Below are positions 24,538-33,115 of a DNA stretch of 34,978 nucleotides, piece by piece. Position 1 is the stretch's first letter, and each line of letters opens with the position of its first letter. Location: NCBI GenBank assembly GCA_903953895.1, contig CAJBLH010000300.1:1-34978 (forward strand), read 5' to 3'. This DNA comes from an uncultured Desulfobacteraceae bacterium (lineage in GTDB: Bacteria; Desulfobacterota; Desulfobacteria; Desulfobacterales; Desulfatirhabdiaceae). Below the pieces are notes generated by a model that was not told the DNA's origin, made no database searches, and saw nothing but the letters and a program-made list of their open reading frames with translations. Both the position numbers and the translations under genes were made by a program.

Positions 24538-25716
24538 TCAGTCTTTTGTGATCTTGTCGAGAATCTCCGGCGGAATCTGTCCGAGGTAAAGCTGCCCATC
24601 GATCACATAGGCCGGGGTTCCGTTGATGCCTATTTTCATCCCTTCTCTGATATCGGTAAGAAGTGCGATCTGGAGTTGGGGATCATAAATGTTGGGAGCT
24701 GTTCCGCCTGTGTCAACACCGGCTTGGTTCATGAGGGTTTTGGTGTTGATCGCTTCCTGTCCAAGGTCGGCATTAAACAGGATGTCGTTCATCTCCCAGA
24801 ATTTTCCTTTGGATTGCGCATAGATGGCCACCAGGGACATGGCGGCCGACCCGACATGAAACGGTTCCTTGACGATGGGGTTGACTTTGTTATCCATCGG
24901 ATAGTGGCGGTGGATCAACCGGATTTTGTCGGGATGCGCTTCAATGAGCCTGCGAAGAAAAAAGTGCATTTTTTTGCACTGGAAACACTGATAATCGGTA
25001 AATTCGGTAATCTCCAGTGCTGGTGTATGTGCTCCGATCCAGGGGTGACCATCTTCCGTAACGCCGGTAGGAATGGATTCTGAAAACGGGGGAGGGGTCA
25101 GGCGCCAGTACTCAGGGAATTTTGTGACCATGGCCCCAAAAACCGCTCCGGATACCAGCACCAACATAATGGTGTGAACTCTTTTTTGATGCCACAGGAA
25201 CTGTGCGTCCAGAAGCAGATCCGCTATCAAGCCGTTTTTCCCGAATCGCCGGCGGATCAGCCAGGCGTAGAACAGCAGCAGAAAATTAATGGCATAGCTG
25301 ACGATACACATCAGGCAGTAGCTGTGAATCATCAGGGCCGAAATCAACCCGAGCGCCAGGCTGTAAAGGCTGAAACACAGAAATACCCAAAATAGAGATG
25401 ACCACAAGCGCTCTTTTGCCGCTTCTCTGGATGCGGCAAAAGGCAGAATCGCCAGAACGCATGCATATCCAAAAACGCCCCATACCGGAATCGGTACTCC
25501 CCAGAGAATGGAGTACGGGCTTTGAGATACCGTATCGCAGTTGATGGCTTTGGATATGGCGCAAAAGCTGGCATATCCGATATCGGTGTAAACCCGGTAG
25601 TGGGATATCGACAGGTATATGGAATCTGCCAGGCCGAATCCTGCCAGAGCAACGACCGGCCAGAAATAAACCGGAAACGACAGGGGAATGATGGGGTGGT
25701 GTGAATTGTCTTTCAT
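24538..25716 (-). CDS. VKOR-DsbA fusion, envelope disulfide-forming enzyme
   Basis: A 392-residue fusion. Residues ~15-155 are a multi-helix VKOR domain with loop cysteines C52 and C60 (FCAISKAINCDTVSQSPYS) and the membrane-proximal C134-C137 (CLMC), the shuttle and active-site pairs of VKOR enzymes. A further membrane anchor lies at ~180-198. The periplasmic DsbA-like thioredoxin domain (~225-392) has active-site C244-C247 (CFQC) and a cis-proline in GTPAYVIDG. The fusion would form disulfides in exported proteins and pass electrons to quinone through the VKOR part, replacing DsbA/DsbB. Several exported proteins with cysteines occur in this window. The call is confident. Confidence 0.92.
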   Translation of the reverse strand: MKDNSHHPIIPLSFPVYFWPVVALAGFGLADSIYLSISHYRVYTDIGYASFCAISKAINCDTVSQSPYSILWGVPIPVWGVFGYACVLAILPFAASREAAKERLWSSLFWVFLCFSLYSLALGLISALMIHSYCLMCIVSYAINFLLLFYAWLIRRRFGKNGLIADLLLDAQFLWHQKRVHTIMLVLVSGAVFGAMVTKFPEYWRLTPPPFSESIPTGVTEDGHPWIGAHTPALEITEFTDYQCFQCKKMHFFLRRLIEAHPDKIRLIHRHYPMDNKVNPIVKEPFHVGSAAMSLVAIYAQSKGKFWEMNDILFNADLGQEAINTKTLMNQAGVDTGGTAPNIYDPQLQIALLTDIREGMKIGINGTPAYVIDGQLYLGQIPPEILDKITKD

Positions 25717-25880
25717 ATATTTCCGACGCGAATTCGCAATCTCAACAGATGGTTGATTATATCGACAATGTGAAACGTTGCTTTTGACCGAAGAAGCGTA
25801 TAGATATTATTATCAGCACTTGATCACGGAATCAAGCAGCAGTGTGGTTTGTTGAATCATTTGTTTGGTTTCGAGTAAAT

Positions 25881-26792
25881 ATGCCACCAGTCCAATTGAA
25901 TTTATTATCCCGAAAACGCTTATCCACAGTCGCATCGCTTCTGCTTGCCGGAATGCTTGCCGTGATCGTTGTTCTCAAATGGGATTCGTTGATTTCATCT
26001 TTGAGGAACATCAACGGCAATTGGGCGGTACTCGGTCTGGGTTTTTACTGGATCAATTATTTGTTGCGATCCATGCGTTTTTGTACGATTTCCCAAAATT
26101 CTTTGAAACTTTGGCCGGATGCCATCAGAGCCACTTGCCTTCATGGGCTGGCAACCTATATGTTGCCGTTTCGAGCAGGGGATTTGGCGCTGCCCGCCAT
26201 CCTCAAATCCATCAACGACACTTCCTGGATTGAAGGTGGCAGGATTCTGATCAAATCCAGAATCCTGGATGTTTCATCGATGGGCATCTTGATGATCTGC
26301 GCCGCGATATGGACTCGGGTTCAGATTTCTTTTTATGTCCGGTTATGTTGGATCGGATTAGGGATCATCATGATGGTTTCTCCAGTCATCATTTCCTGGC
26401 TTATCTCTTCCGGAACCAGAATATCGTCATTGGCCTTCAAGAATATCATCATGAAATTTCAGACGGTTTCTGCTATTACAGGACGCGAAGTGGTTCAAAG
26501 CATTGGAATTTGGGTGGCGATCGGCGGTTGTCTATTTTGTGCGGCCCGAGCTGTGGGTCTTGTGTTGGGGCCGGGGGATGCCATTTTTTTGATATCTGTG
26601 CAATTTCCACTTCAACTGATTCCCATTCAGGGCTTTGCAAATGCCGGAAATCATGAAGGCGGATGGATCGCTGCGCTGACCATTTTGGGAATCCCGGCTG
26701 CCACCGGTCTGGTCATTGCTCTGACGTCTCATGCCCTGGTTTTTTTGTATGTCGTGTCCCTGGGAGGGGTGTCTTTGTTCTTGAGAAAATGA
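25881..26792 (+). CDS. Flippase-like (LPG synthase TM-type) membrane protein
   Basis: A ~304-residue polytopic membrane protein resembling the lysylphosphatidylglycerol synthase transmembrane domain (UPF0104). Features include FYWINYLLRSMRF, LHGLATYMLPFRAGDLALPAIL with the family's RAGD-like motif, IEGGRILIKSRILDVSSMG and PIQGFANAGNHEGGW near the C-terminus. No aminoacyl-transferase domain is attached, so it is probably a lipid or glycolipid transporter rather than a synthase. The start is taken at ATG 25881; a GTG at 25842 would add 13 residues. GT2 and methyltransferase genes follow on the same strand, pointing to surface glycolipid assembly. Confidence 0.75.
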   Translation: MPPVQLNLLSRKRLSTVASLLLAGMLAVIVVLKWDSLISSLRNINGNWAVLGLGFYWINYLLRSMRFCTISQNSLKLWPDAIRATCLHGLATYMLPFRAGDLALPAILKSINDTSWIEGGRILIKSRILDVSSMGILMICAAIWTRVQISFYVRLCWIGLGIIMMVSPVIISWLISSGTRISSLAFKNIIMKFQTVSAITGREVVQSIGIWVAIGGCLFCAARAVGLVLGPGDAIFLISVQFPLQLIPIQGFANAGNHEGGWIAALTILGIPAATGLVIALTSHALVFLYVVSLGGVSLFLRK

Positions 26793-26846
26793 TAGCCATT
26801 GTTACTCTCGATTGATTTGTCATTATTCTATCCAGTGGAATTCTTT

Positions 26847-27824
26847 ATGTATAAAGATAAAACCCTTTGCGTTGTGATTCCGGCATTCAATGAGTCTACT
26901 CAGATCGGCGGTGTGATAGCATCAATGCCGGAGTATGTAGATCGAATTGTCATCGTGGATGATGCCAGCACCGATGATATGCTGTCAGTCGTATCACAAT
27001 ATCAGCAACATGATTCCCGGGTGGTGGCGTTGCACCATGAAATCAATCAGGGGTGCGGCGGCGCTCTGGCAACCGGATATATCTGGGCGAACGACAATGG
27101 GATGGATATGGCTGTGAGAATGGACGGTGATGGCCAGATGTGCCCGAATGATCTGCCGGCGCTGTTGGACCCAATCGCTCGTGGGATGGCGGATTATGCC
27201 AAGGGAAACCGTCTTGTGACAGGGGAGGCATATCAGAAGATTCCTAGAATTCGATATTTTGGCAATGCATTCTTGTCTCTGCTTACCAAAATTGCATCGG
27301 GCTACTGGCATGTGGCGGATTTTCAGTCCGGTTATACGGCCATGAACCGGAAGGTTCTCGAAACCATTGACTGGAAGCAGATGTATCGGCGCTATGGTCA
27401 GCCCAATGATCTGATGGTACGCCTGAATGTTTTCAATTTCCGCGTGGCCGATGTGCCCGTGGAGCCCGTGTATCATGTCGGTGAAAAATCCGGAATACGC
27501 ATCAGGAAAGTTATTTTTACCATCAGTTGGTTGCTGGCGAAAATGTTTTTATGGAGAATGAAAGAGAAATACATCATTCGGGATTTTCATCCCCTTGTGT
27601 TTTTCTATATGCTGGGGGCGATGTTTGGCGTAACCACGGTAATGCTGTTTGCGCGGATGATGTATTATAAGTGGATATTTGGATTTTTTCCTTCAACCAG
27701 CTCACTGGCGGCCATGTTTTCATTTATGAGTGCAAGTCTTTTTACACTGTTTGCCATGTGGTTCGATATGGAAGCCAACAAGGATTTGAAGTGCGGGGCG
27801 TATTATGAAAAGCGAAAACAGTGA
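26847..27824 (+). CDS. GT2 glycosyltransferase (DPM1-like) with C-terminal membrane anchors
   Basis: A 325-residue GT-A enzyme starting at ATG 26847 after a GTGGAA region. It shows CVVIPAFNES, IVIVDDASTDD, NQGCGGALATGY and the metal-binding RMDGDGQM (DxD), with ADFQSGYTAMNR and the acceptor-site loop further on. Two hydrophobic C-terminal segments (~245-310) anchor it, as in polyprenyl-phosphate glycosyltransferases such as DPM1/GtrB-like proteins. It likely transfers a sugar from NDP-sugar to undecaprenyl phosphate or a lipid at the cytoplasmic face. The next gene begins 20 nt before its stop, showing tight coupling. Confidence 0.85.
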   Translation: MYKDKTLCVVIPAFNESTQIGGVIASMPEYVDRIVIVDDASTDDMLSVVSQYQQHDSRVVALHHEINQGCGGALATGYIWANDNGMDMAVRMDGDGQMCPNDLPALLDPIARGMADYAKGNRLVTGEAYQKIPRIRYFGNAFLSLLTKIASGYWHVADFQSGYTAMNRKVLETIDWKQMYRRYGQPNDLMVRLNVFNFRVADVPVEPVYHVGEKSGIRIRKVIFTISWLLAKMFLWRMKEKYIIRDFHPLVFFYMLGAMFGVTTVMLFARMMYYKWIFGFFPSTSSLAAMFSFMSASLFTLFAMWFDMEANKDLKCGAYYEKRKQ

Positions 27825-28452
27825 CTTCGACATTTCTGAAGGTACCGATGAGATTTATTCCAGTTGCCATATGGCAATCCGCTGGCTGGGAAATCGACTG
27901 ATTCAAACAGTACAGACTTTGATATCAAAATTGGAGGGCGACGCCTTGTCGGGTCTGAATGTCGGATGCGGGGAGGGGCAGATGATTTCCCGATTGTTTC
28001 AAAGCGGAATGAAGCATAAGATGACGGCTATGGATATTGATCCAGTTCGGATTGCCTTTGCACATCAGCACACGCCGTTATGTGATTATCTCAGAGCCGA
28101 CGTTCTCCATCTTCCATTTAAAACAGGAGCATTTGATTTTGTGATTGCAACCGAAATTCTGGAGCATCTTTTTTGCCCGACAATGGCTCTTGAGGAAATC
28201 GCCAGAGTTGCAAAGCCCCATGCGCCGGTCATTCTCTCGGTACCGCATGAACCTTTTTTCCAGTGGGGGAATCTTATGCGGGGAAAACATTGGAAGCGAT
28301 GGGGACGGACCCCTTCGCATGTCCAGTTCTGGAGTCGCTCCGAATTTAAAAAAATAATTCGAAATATTATCGACATTCAAGAAGAGCGATGGATTGCATG
28401 TTTTCCCTGGCAACTCTATCTGGGCAAGTTGAAACCCACTCAGCCAGAATAA
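27805..28452 (+). CDS. Class I SAM-dependent methyltransferase
   Basis: A 215-residue methyltransferase overlapping the end of the GT2 gene by 20 nt. SAM motif I is LNVGCGEGQ (~50-58), motif II AMDIDPVRI, then CDYLRADVLHLPF and FDFVIATEILEHLFCP, with an 'EEIARVAKPHAPVILSVPHEP' post-motif typical of Methyltransf_11/UbiE-like enzymes. It is soluble and probably methylates a sugar or lipid made by the neighbouring glycosyltransferase. It converges on the radical SAM gene at 28509, with a 56-nt gap and no clear terminator. Confidence 0.85.
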   Translation: MKSENSDFDISEGTDEIYSSCHMAIRWLGNRLIQTVQTLISKLEGDALSGLNVGCGEGQMISRLFQSGMKHKMTAMDIDPVRIAFAHQHTPLCDYLRADVLHLPFKTGAFDFVIATEILEHLFCPTMALEEIARVAKPHAPVILSVPHEPFFQWGNLMRGKHWKRWGRTPSHVQFWSRSEFKKIIRNIIDIQEERWIACFPWQLYLGKLKPTQPE

Positions 28453-28508
28453 ACTTGTAAAGAAAAAAGCACGTTGTGAATATCTCATATCAATGATGCA
28501 ACGGATAA

Positions 28509-29945
28509 TCATCGAAATACACTTTTCAGCAGGACCATCACTCCGATGAAATATTTCTGTAAATCTCTCCATGATTGTATGTGGTGCAAAAACTGTAATA
28601 TCACTACAGGGCGAAGGTAAAATTGCCGTAAAGCGCGTTTTTGTAAATCTCGTAATTCCTGTACGGTTCGGCCATCCGGAACAAAAGGGATATCCTCACT
28701 GCCCTGCCATCCCGACCATGTATTGTACTTCTCCCAATTATACGTTCTAATCTTTCCCTGCTGATCGATGTCTTCAAACATCTTTGTTCCCGGATAGGGG
28801 ACCGTTACTGTAAACTGTGCCCACAAGGGGTTCAGTTTTTTGGCAAAGTCTATTGTGGCCTGGCTTTCTGATGGCGTTTCACCCGGAAGTCCAAGCATGA
28901 AAAAACCGCGTATCGAGATTCCGACTTTTTTTGTAATCCGGAAAATATTTTCGATTTGATTCAAGGATACGGATTTATTGATGGAATCCAGCAGCCTCTG
29001 GCTTCCGGTTTCAACGCCATAACTGATCTGCCAACAACCGGCTTCATGCATCAATTTCAGGAGTTCTTCATCGACCGTATCCACTCGGCTTTCGCATGTC
29101 CACCGAATCCGCCGGTTGATTCCGCTTTGAATGAGCCCGTTACATAAAGCTTTGATGAATTTCTTATTAACCGTCAAGGTATCGGCTTCAATGTTCAATT
29201 GAGAAATCTGATAACTCTCTATTAAAGAACGAATTTCGGACAGGATGCGATCAATGCTGTGGGTGCGGAAACTTCTGCCAAAAGTCCGTGAGCAAAAGGT
29301 GCATGAAAATGGACAGCCTCTGGCGACCAGAATTGTCGGACAGTAGCCGCTTCCGGATACCCGGGAAGCCGTCAGATGATATTTTTTCATCGGCAGCAGA
29401 TGTCTGGCGGGAGGCGGTATCAGATCCAGATCCTGAAGCGGCGGCCTTGGGTCTGTTCTGATCAAAGCATTTCCGGATCGAAAACATATTCCGTTGACAC
29501 CGGATAATAAGGTATCATCGCGGATTCGGGCAATTTCAGAAAGCGTGACTTCTCCCTCTCCAATACAGACGACATCCGCTTGAGGAATTTCTTCAAGTGT
29601 TCTTTCAGGCAGCACCGTACAATGGGCGCCACCCAGAACAATTCTTCGATTGGGGCATGTGTTTTTGATTTGATTGCAAAGGTCTTTTACTACCCCAAAG
29701 GCAGGGGTCAGCATGGTAATTCCGATAATCGTTTCATTTCCAGATACTATGGATGCCACGATATCATCAGTAGACATGGCTTCAGCTTGTGAATCAATAA
29801 TTCGTACCGGGATATTCCGAAATTCCAGATAAGCTGCAATATAGGCCAGTCCGAGGGGTTCGCTGACAGCGCCAAAATGCTTCATGTCTTTGCCGTAGCG
29901 GGCTTCCAATGTCAAAGGTGGGTTGATTAAAACGACCGAATGCAT
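28509..29945 (-). CDS. B12-binding radical SAM protein
   Basis: A 478-residue enzyme. Residues ~1-150 are a cobalamin-binding Rossmann domain (VVLINPPL, LGLAYIAAYLE, IIGITMLTPAFGVVKDL, GGAHCTVLPE, VVCIGEGEVTLSEIA). The radical SAM core follows with C211-x3-C215-x2-C218 (RGCPFSCTFCSRTFGR) binding the 4Fe-4S cluster. GFFMLGLPGETPSE and VTVPYPGTKMFEDI are typical of the BchE/P-methylase class. Such proteins modify unactivated carbons, often in lipid or secondary-metabolite synthesis. It is on the opposite strand to the GT2/methyltransferase genes but beside them, so a shared glycolipid role is plausible yet unproved. Confidence 0.85.
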   Translation of the reverse strand: MHSVVLINPPLTLEARYGKDMKHFGAVSEPLGLAYIAAYLEFRNIPVRIIDSQAEAMSTDDIVASIVSGNETIIGITMLTPAFGVVKDLCNQIKNTCPNRRIVLGGAHCTVLPERTLEEIPQADVVCIGEGEVTLSEIARIRDDTLLSGVNGICFRSGNALIRTDPRPPLQDLDLIPPPARHLLPMKKYHLTASRVSGSGYCPTILVARGCPFSCTFCSRTFGRSFRTHSIDRILSEIRSLIESYQISQLNIEADTLTVNKKFIKALCNGLIQSGINRRIRWTCESRVDTVDEELLKLMHEAGCWQISYGVETGSQRLLDSINKSVSLNQIENIFRITKKVGISIRGFFMLGLPGETPSESQATIDFAKKLNPLWAQFTVTVPYPGTKMFEDIDQQGKIRTYNWEKYNTWSGWQGSEDIPFVPDGRTVQELRDLQKRALRQFYLRPVVILQFLHHIQSWRDLQKYFIGVMVLLKSVFR

Positions 29946-30265
29946 AAGTTAAATATTATCCTGTTATGGATGTTGGAAACATCGAAAAAAAAGTTATATC
30001 CCCCCAATTGTCGTTGTACCTGATCTTTTCAAGCGGACAACCTGAATCTTAACGTTTAGCCACCTCCCCCGCTGGGGGAGAAAGTGTAAGGAGAAGAAAT
30101 TTTCTCAAATAATAATATGACTCATATAATTTTGCAAATTGTTCCTGAAATAGCCGCAATTCTAATTTCGGGTGGTATCTGAAAATGATATAATATTGAC
30201 TTGAACCTCTTCACTTATCGAAAGAAAAACCAAATTTAGCTGTTAATCTATTCAGGAGGTGAATC
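29946..30265. other. Intergenic region left of the accessory block
   Basis: No gene is supported here. It holds the 17-bp GC hairpin core at 30064-30080 and AT-rich sequence around 30100-30200, including TATAAT at 30189-30194 without a convincing -35. It marks the transition into the decayed accessory region. Confidence 0.5.
30030..30095. repeat. Degenerate relative of the 107-bp MITE-like element
   Basis: The core CTCCCCC-GCT-GGGGGAG at 30064-30080 is the exact reverse complement of the hairpin core at 16497-16513. CAAGCGG-ACAA to its left resembles the arm at 16537-16562 in reverse, and TAAGGA follows the core at the same 6-nt offset in both. The outer inverted repeats are lost, so this copy is only partly supported. 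Confidence 0.4.
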
Positions 30266-30424
30266 ACGCAACAGATTGATCTGTTTTGCATTCATAACAA
30301 GGATTGTGAAGACTGTGGGATTCGTGGTAAGGCTAATTGGTGTTTTCAAGGTTGGACTGGACAAGATTACTGTCACGCGGTATGTGCTTCTGGCAGGAGT
30401 CCATGCTGTCAAGATGTTTGGTGA
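30266..30424 (+). pseudogene. Cysteine-rich short ORF with ACG in place of a start codon
   Basis: A 53-codon frame runs from ACG 30266 to TGA 30424, with a perfect AGGAGG at 30254-30259 and 6-nt spacing to the ACG. The TGA immediately upstream excludes a longer frame. The peptide has eight cysteines in CIHNKDCEDCGIRGKANWC, YCHAVC and a terminal CC. The C-N-x2-C-x-D-x-G-x2-G-x2-N pattern recalls the N-terminal zinc ribbon of some transposases. A start codon lost by T-to-C change, or non-canonical ACG initiation, would explain it. It could be chance; no family is certain. Confidence 0.35.
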
Positions 30425-30639
30425 ATTGGTTCCGGTATCTCCTCAAACCAAGGATGTTCGGCTCATGAGAGCTGCAACTTCAAGAGAAACAATAAGGTAG
30501 ATGCGAACGATCAGGAGTCCTCGAAGGGTAACCGTTCACTCCATCCCCTCTCAATTAGCTTTAACATCCTGAAATTACAATAAATGGATCTGGAAAATGA
30601 ATGGGGCAGGGCGGTCCCATTCAAAAGAAAGGCAGTGCC

Positions 30640-30843
30640 ATGAAACTTTTTACCACTGAAGGGCCAGTGAATTAAAGTGCACAGGCAGCCAGGGAAAATG
30701 TGGATAAAGGTATTGCTGCCGTGATTTATTCCATTGCGATTCAGGCCACCCGTGTGTTTCAGGATGAAAAAATTGATGCCCTGGCTCAAAAAATCATTGC
30801 GGAAAATTTTCAAGTCGCCGCTAATGCGGGAAAGCTGTCATAG
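30640..30843 (+). pseudogene. Remnant of an AAA-ATPase/nuclease paralogue with internal deletion
   Basis: The ATG at 30640 opens MKLFTTEGPVN, matching the first 11 residues of the intact gene at 30878 (MKFFTTEGPVN). A TAA follows, then in the same frame SAQAARENVDKGIAAVIYS..., matching intact residues from S75 (SAQAARENLEMG). About 62 codons, including the Walker A loop, are thus missing in frame. The frame ends at TAG 30843 after diverged sequence. It cannot encode an active ATPase. It lies 34 nt upstream of the intact gene's ATG. Confidence 0.8.
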
Positions 30844-30877
30844 AACAGAATAATGAATCATCCTTGAAGGTGCGATC

Positions 30878-32452
30878 ATGAAATTTTTTACGACCGAAGG
30901 CCCGGTAAATTGCCAGAAGCATTATTGTCTGCCGCCGCTGGAGCGGTTCGATCTGGATGAAATCCTGAAGCTGATTACAAAAGAAAAGTATTTTCTTCTG
31001 CACGCGCCGCGGCAGACCGGAAAGACCAGCAGTCTTCTCTCTTTGATGGAATATCTTAATCAGGAGGGTACATACCGGGCGCTGTATGCCAACATCGAAA
31101 GCGCACAGGCGGCCCGGGAAAATTTGGAAATGGGGTTGATCGAAGTTGTTCAGAAAATCGCCCGTTCGGCCAGAGATATGCTGGGGGACACAGATGCGGT
31201 TGCGTTGGCCGCTCAGGTGCTTGCCGGTACAGCCGCGACCGGCGCGCTGGAGGAATTTTTGACATTCTGGTGCCTGGCGTGCAAAAAACCAACCGTGCTG
31301 ATGTTGGACGAGGCGGATGCCTTGATAGGCGATACGCTGATATCCCTTTTGCGGCAACTGCGGGCCGGGTATCCCAAGAGACCCTTGCAGTTTCCGCAGA
31401 GCATCATACTCTGCGGGGTTCGGGACATCAAAGATTATCGGATTCATTCCAGCCGGGAAAATACCATCATCACCGGAGACAGTGCATTCAACGTCAAGGC
31501 AAAATCTTTGAGACTGGGAGATTTCACAGAACCGGAGGTCTTCACCCTGCTGAATGAACACACCCAGGAGACGGGTCAGATATTTGAAGCAGAATCGGGT
31601 CGTCTGGTATGGGAATTGACCAACGGACAGCCGTGGCTGGTGAATGCACTGGCCTACGAAGTCTGTTTTGAGATGCCGGAAGGTAAAAACCCCAGCCATG
31701 CGATTACGCCGCAGATGATTCTGGATGCCAAAGAACGTCTGATTCAAAACCGCGTGACCCATCTGGATCAGCTTGCCGACAAATTGCAGGAACCACGGGT
31801 TCGACGAGTGATTGAGCCCATGCTGGCCGGTCAAATGATTACGGATGGTACGGATGACGACCGCCAGTATGTGATTGATCTGGGACTGATTCGACGGGAT
31901 GGCAGCGGTGGACTGGTGATTGCCAATCCGATATACCGTGAGGTTATACCCAGAGCGCTTGCCGGCGGACCTCAGGATTCGTTGCCCCATATTTCCCCTG
32001 CATGGCTGAACCCGGACGGGAGTCTGAATACCGCCCATCTTCTGGAGTCGTTTCTATTGTTCTGGCGTCAGCATGGGGAACCGCTGCTGCGCAGTGCTGC
32101 CTATCATGAGATTGCCCCGCATCTGGTACTGATGGCATTTATGCACCGGGTGGTGAACGGCGGCGGCACCATAGACCGGGAATATGCCATAGGCAGTGGC
32201 CGGATGGATCTGTGTATCCGATATGGCAGTGTGATCCTGGCCATTGAGCTGAAGGTGTGGCGGGATGGCGAACCTGATCCGTTATCCGAAGGGCTGGAGC
32301 AGATCGAGGGATATCTGCAGGGGCTGTCGCTAAATTCTGGATGGCTGGTCATTTTTGACCACAGAAGCGGTCAGCCTCGTATCCGGGAGCGGACATACAC
32401 CGAATCCGCCCGGACACAAGCCGGTTTGTCCATCACGGTGATTCGGGCGTAG
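30878..32452 (+). CDS. AAA-like ATPase with C-terminal PD-(D/E)XK nuclease domain
   Basis: A 524-residue protein. Residues ~30-60 hold the P-loop HAPRQTGKTSSL (the first glycine of the Walker A consensus is Ala), and TVLMLDEADAL at ~139-149 is Walker B. A sensor-like SIILCGVRDIKDY follows, then a helical region with LTNGQPWLVNALAYEVC. The C-terminal ~100 residues carry a PD-(D/E)XK motif, GSGRMDLCIRYGSVILAIELKVWRDG. This is the family of stand-alone AAA-ATPases fused to a DUF1703-like nuclease, abundant and multi-copy in deltaproteobacteria and cyanobacteria; a role in defence or mobile-element biology is suspected but not shown. Paralogue fragments lie on both sides (30640-30843 and 33776-33950). 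Confidence 0.85.
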   Translation: MKFFTTEGPVNCQKHYCLPPLERFDLDEILKLITKEKYFLLHAPRQTGKTSSLLSLMEYLNQEGTYRALYANIESAQAARENLEMGLIEVVQKIARSARDMLGDTDAVALAAQVLAGTAATGALEEFLTFWCLACKKPTVLMLDEADALIGDTLISLLRQLRAGYPKRPLQFPQSIILCGVRDIKDYRIHSSRENTIITGDSAFNVKAKSLRLGDFTEPEVFTLLNEHTQETGQIFEAESGRLVWELTNGQPWLVNALAYEVCFEMPEGKNPSHAITPQMILDAKERLIQNRVTHLDQLADKLQEPRVRRVIEPMLAGQMITDGTDDDRQYVIDLGLIRRDGSGGLVIANPIYREVIPRALAGGPQDSLPHISPAWLNPDGSLNTAHLLESFLLFWRQHGEPLLRSAAYHEIAPHLVLMAFMHRVVNGGGTIDREYAIGSGRMDLCIRYGSVILAIELKVWRDGEPDPLSEGLEQIEGYLQGLSLNSGWLVIFDHRSGQPRIRERTYTESARTQAGLSITVIRA

Positions 32453-32455
32453 ACT

Positions 32456-32510
32456 GTAAGTCCAATGATTCTTGGAGGAAAGCCGATTATTCGCGGAACT
32501 CGTATCAGGG
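32456..32510 (+). pseudogene. DUF433-type antitoxin fragment
   Basis: A short run reads SPMILGGKPIIRGTRI, the hallmark N-terminal segment of DUF433 proteins (often paired with a PIN-like toxin). The sequence then switches abruptly to an epimerase reading frame, so neither the DUF433 helix-turn-helix nor a toxin gene follows. It starts directly after the ATPase stop codon. It is a truncated relic. Confidence 0.6.
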
Positions 32511-32515
32511 CAAAT

Positions 32516-32860
32516 ATGAAGCCAATTGAGGAGAACGTGTCATTGAAAATTCTTGTTACGGGTGCAAGCGGTTACATTGGGGGCCAGGTGGCCCAACGAC
32601 TCTTCAAAGATGGAAACGATGTTGTTTGCATGACCCGCGGAAATAAAGCGGTTGGTTCCATTCCAACGGTTCAGGGCGACTTGCTCGATCCCAAAAGTCT
32701 GTTGAATGCATGTCGGGGCGTTGATGTCATCAGGGTTAAATATTTTTTGCACATCAGTGCCGGAGGAGTTACCGGTCCGTTGGGGAAGGTGTGGCGCATA
32801 ATCGACCGGTATCGGAAAGAAGGGTGGCTTTAAAATTCTGGAAGGAAAAAAATCATGCAA
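32516..32860 (+). pseudogene. Decayed NAD-dependent epimerase (SDR) gene
   Basis: The start encodes LKILVTGASGYIGGQVAQRL, the Rossmann TGxxGxxG motif, then GDLLDPKSLLNACRGVDV. The expected ~40-residue stretch after GVDV is missing: the frame jumps to VKYFLHISAGGVTGPLG, the catalytic-region sequence of such epimerases. Another jump gives VWRIIDRYRKEGWL and a stop at 32831-32833. In the next frame GFKILEGKK continues, resembling a later epimerase segment, so a frameshift is likely. At least two internal deletions plus a frameshift make it non-functional. Confidence 0.65.
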
Positions 32861-32920
32861 AAAGAAGTTGAGGTCTTTGGTGTCTCGTACGAACGGTATG
32901 TATTGTTTGGCTTTCAGCGG

Positions 32921-32988
32921 CCCGTTTCAAAGAGGCAAAGGCGGCCCTGATTGAAATGGCTCTGGAATATCTTTGGTGGGAATAAAAA
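32921..32988 (+). pseudogene. Remnant of a Uma2 (DUF820) gene
   Basis: The first ~28 bp correspond to 34155-34182 of the intact Uma2 gene (PFQRGKGGP against PFQRGRGGP). The sequence then jumps to the gene's last 10-11 codons and beyond the stop (ALEYLWWE, stop, AAAAT), matching 34526-34556. Roughly 340 bp between are missing. Clearly non-functional. Confidence 0.75.
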
Positions 32989-33115
32989 TAAGGGGTTTCA
33001 TACCGGCAAAATGTTTGTAAAAAGTCATCTGCATCAGTCAACACGATCCGATGATTCGATTTGCGATTTGTAATCGACTTGATTAACCATGTGAATGCAC
33101 ACGGGGAAAAGAAAC

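Noticed and set aside
30166-30194. TATAAT at 30189-30194 as a promoter
   Set aside because: The matching -35 position (TTTCGG) is poor and no intact gene starts close downstream.
30276-30500. 74-codon plus-strand frame in the accessory region
   Set aside because: It overlaps the cysteine-rich ACG frame, lacks a ribosome-binding site and resembles no family; probably chance or a frameshifted relic.
30821-32038. Minus-strand open frame of 405 codons antisense to the ATPase-nuclease gene
   Set aside because: Mirror of a clearly coding plus-strand gene with Walker motifs; no family resemblance in the antisense protein.
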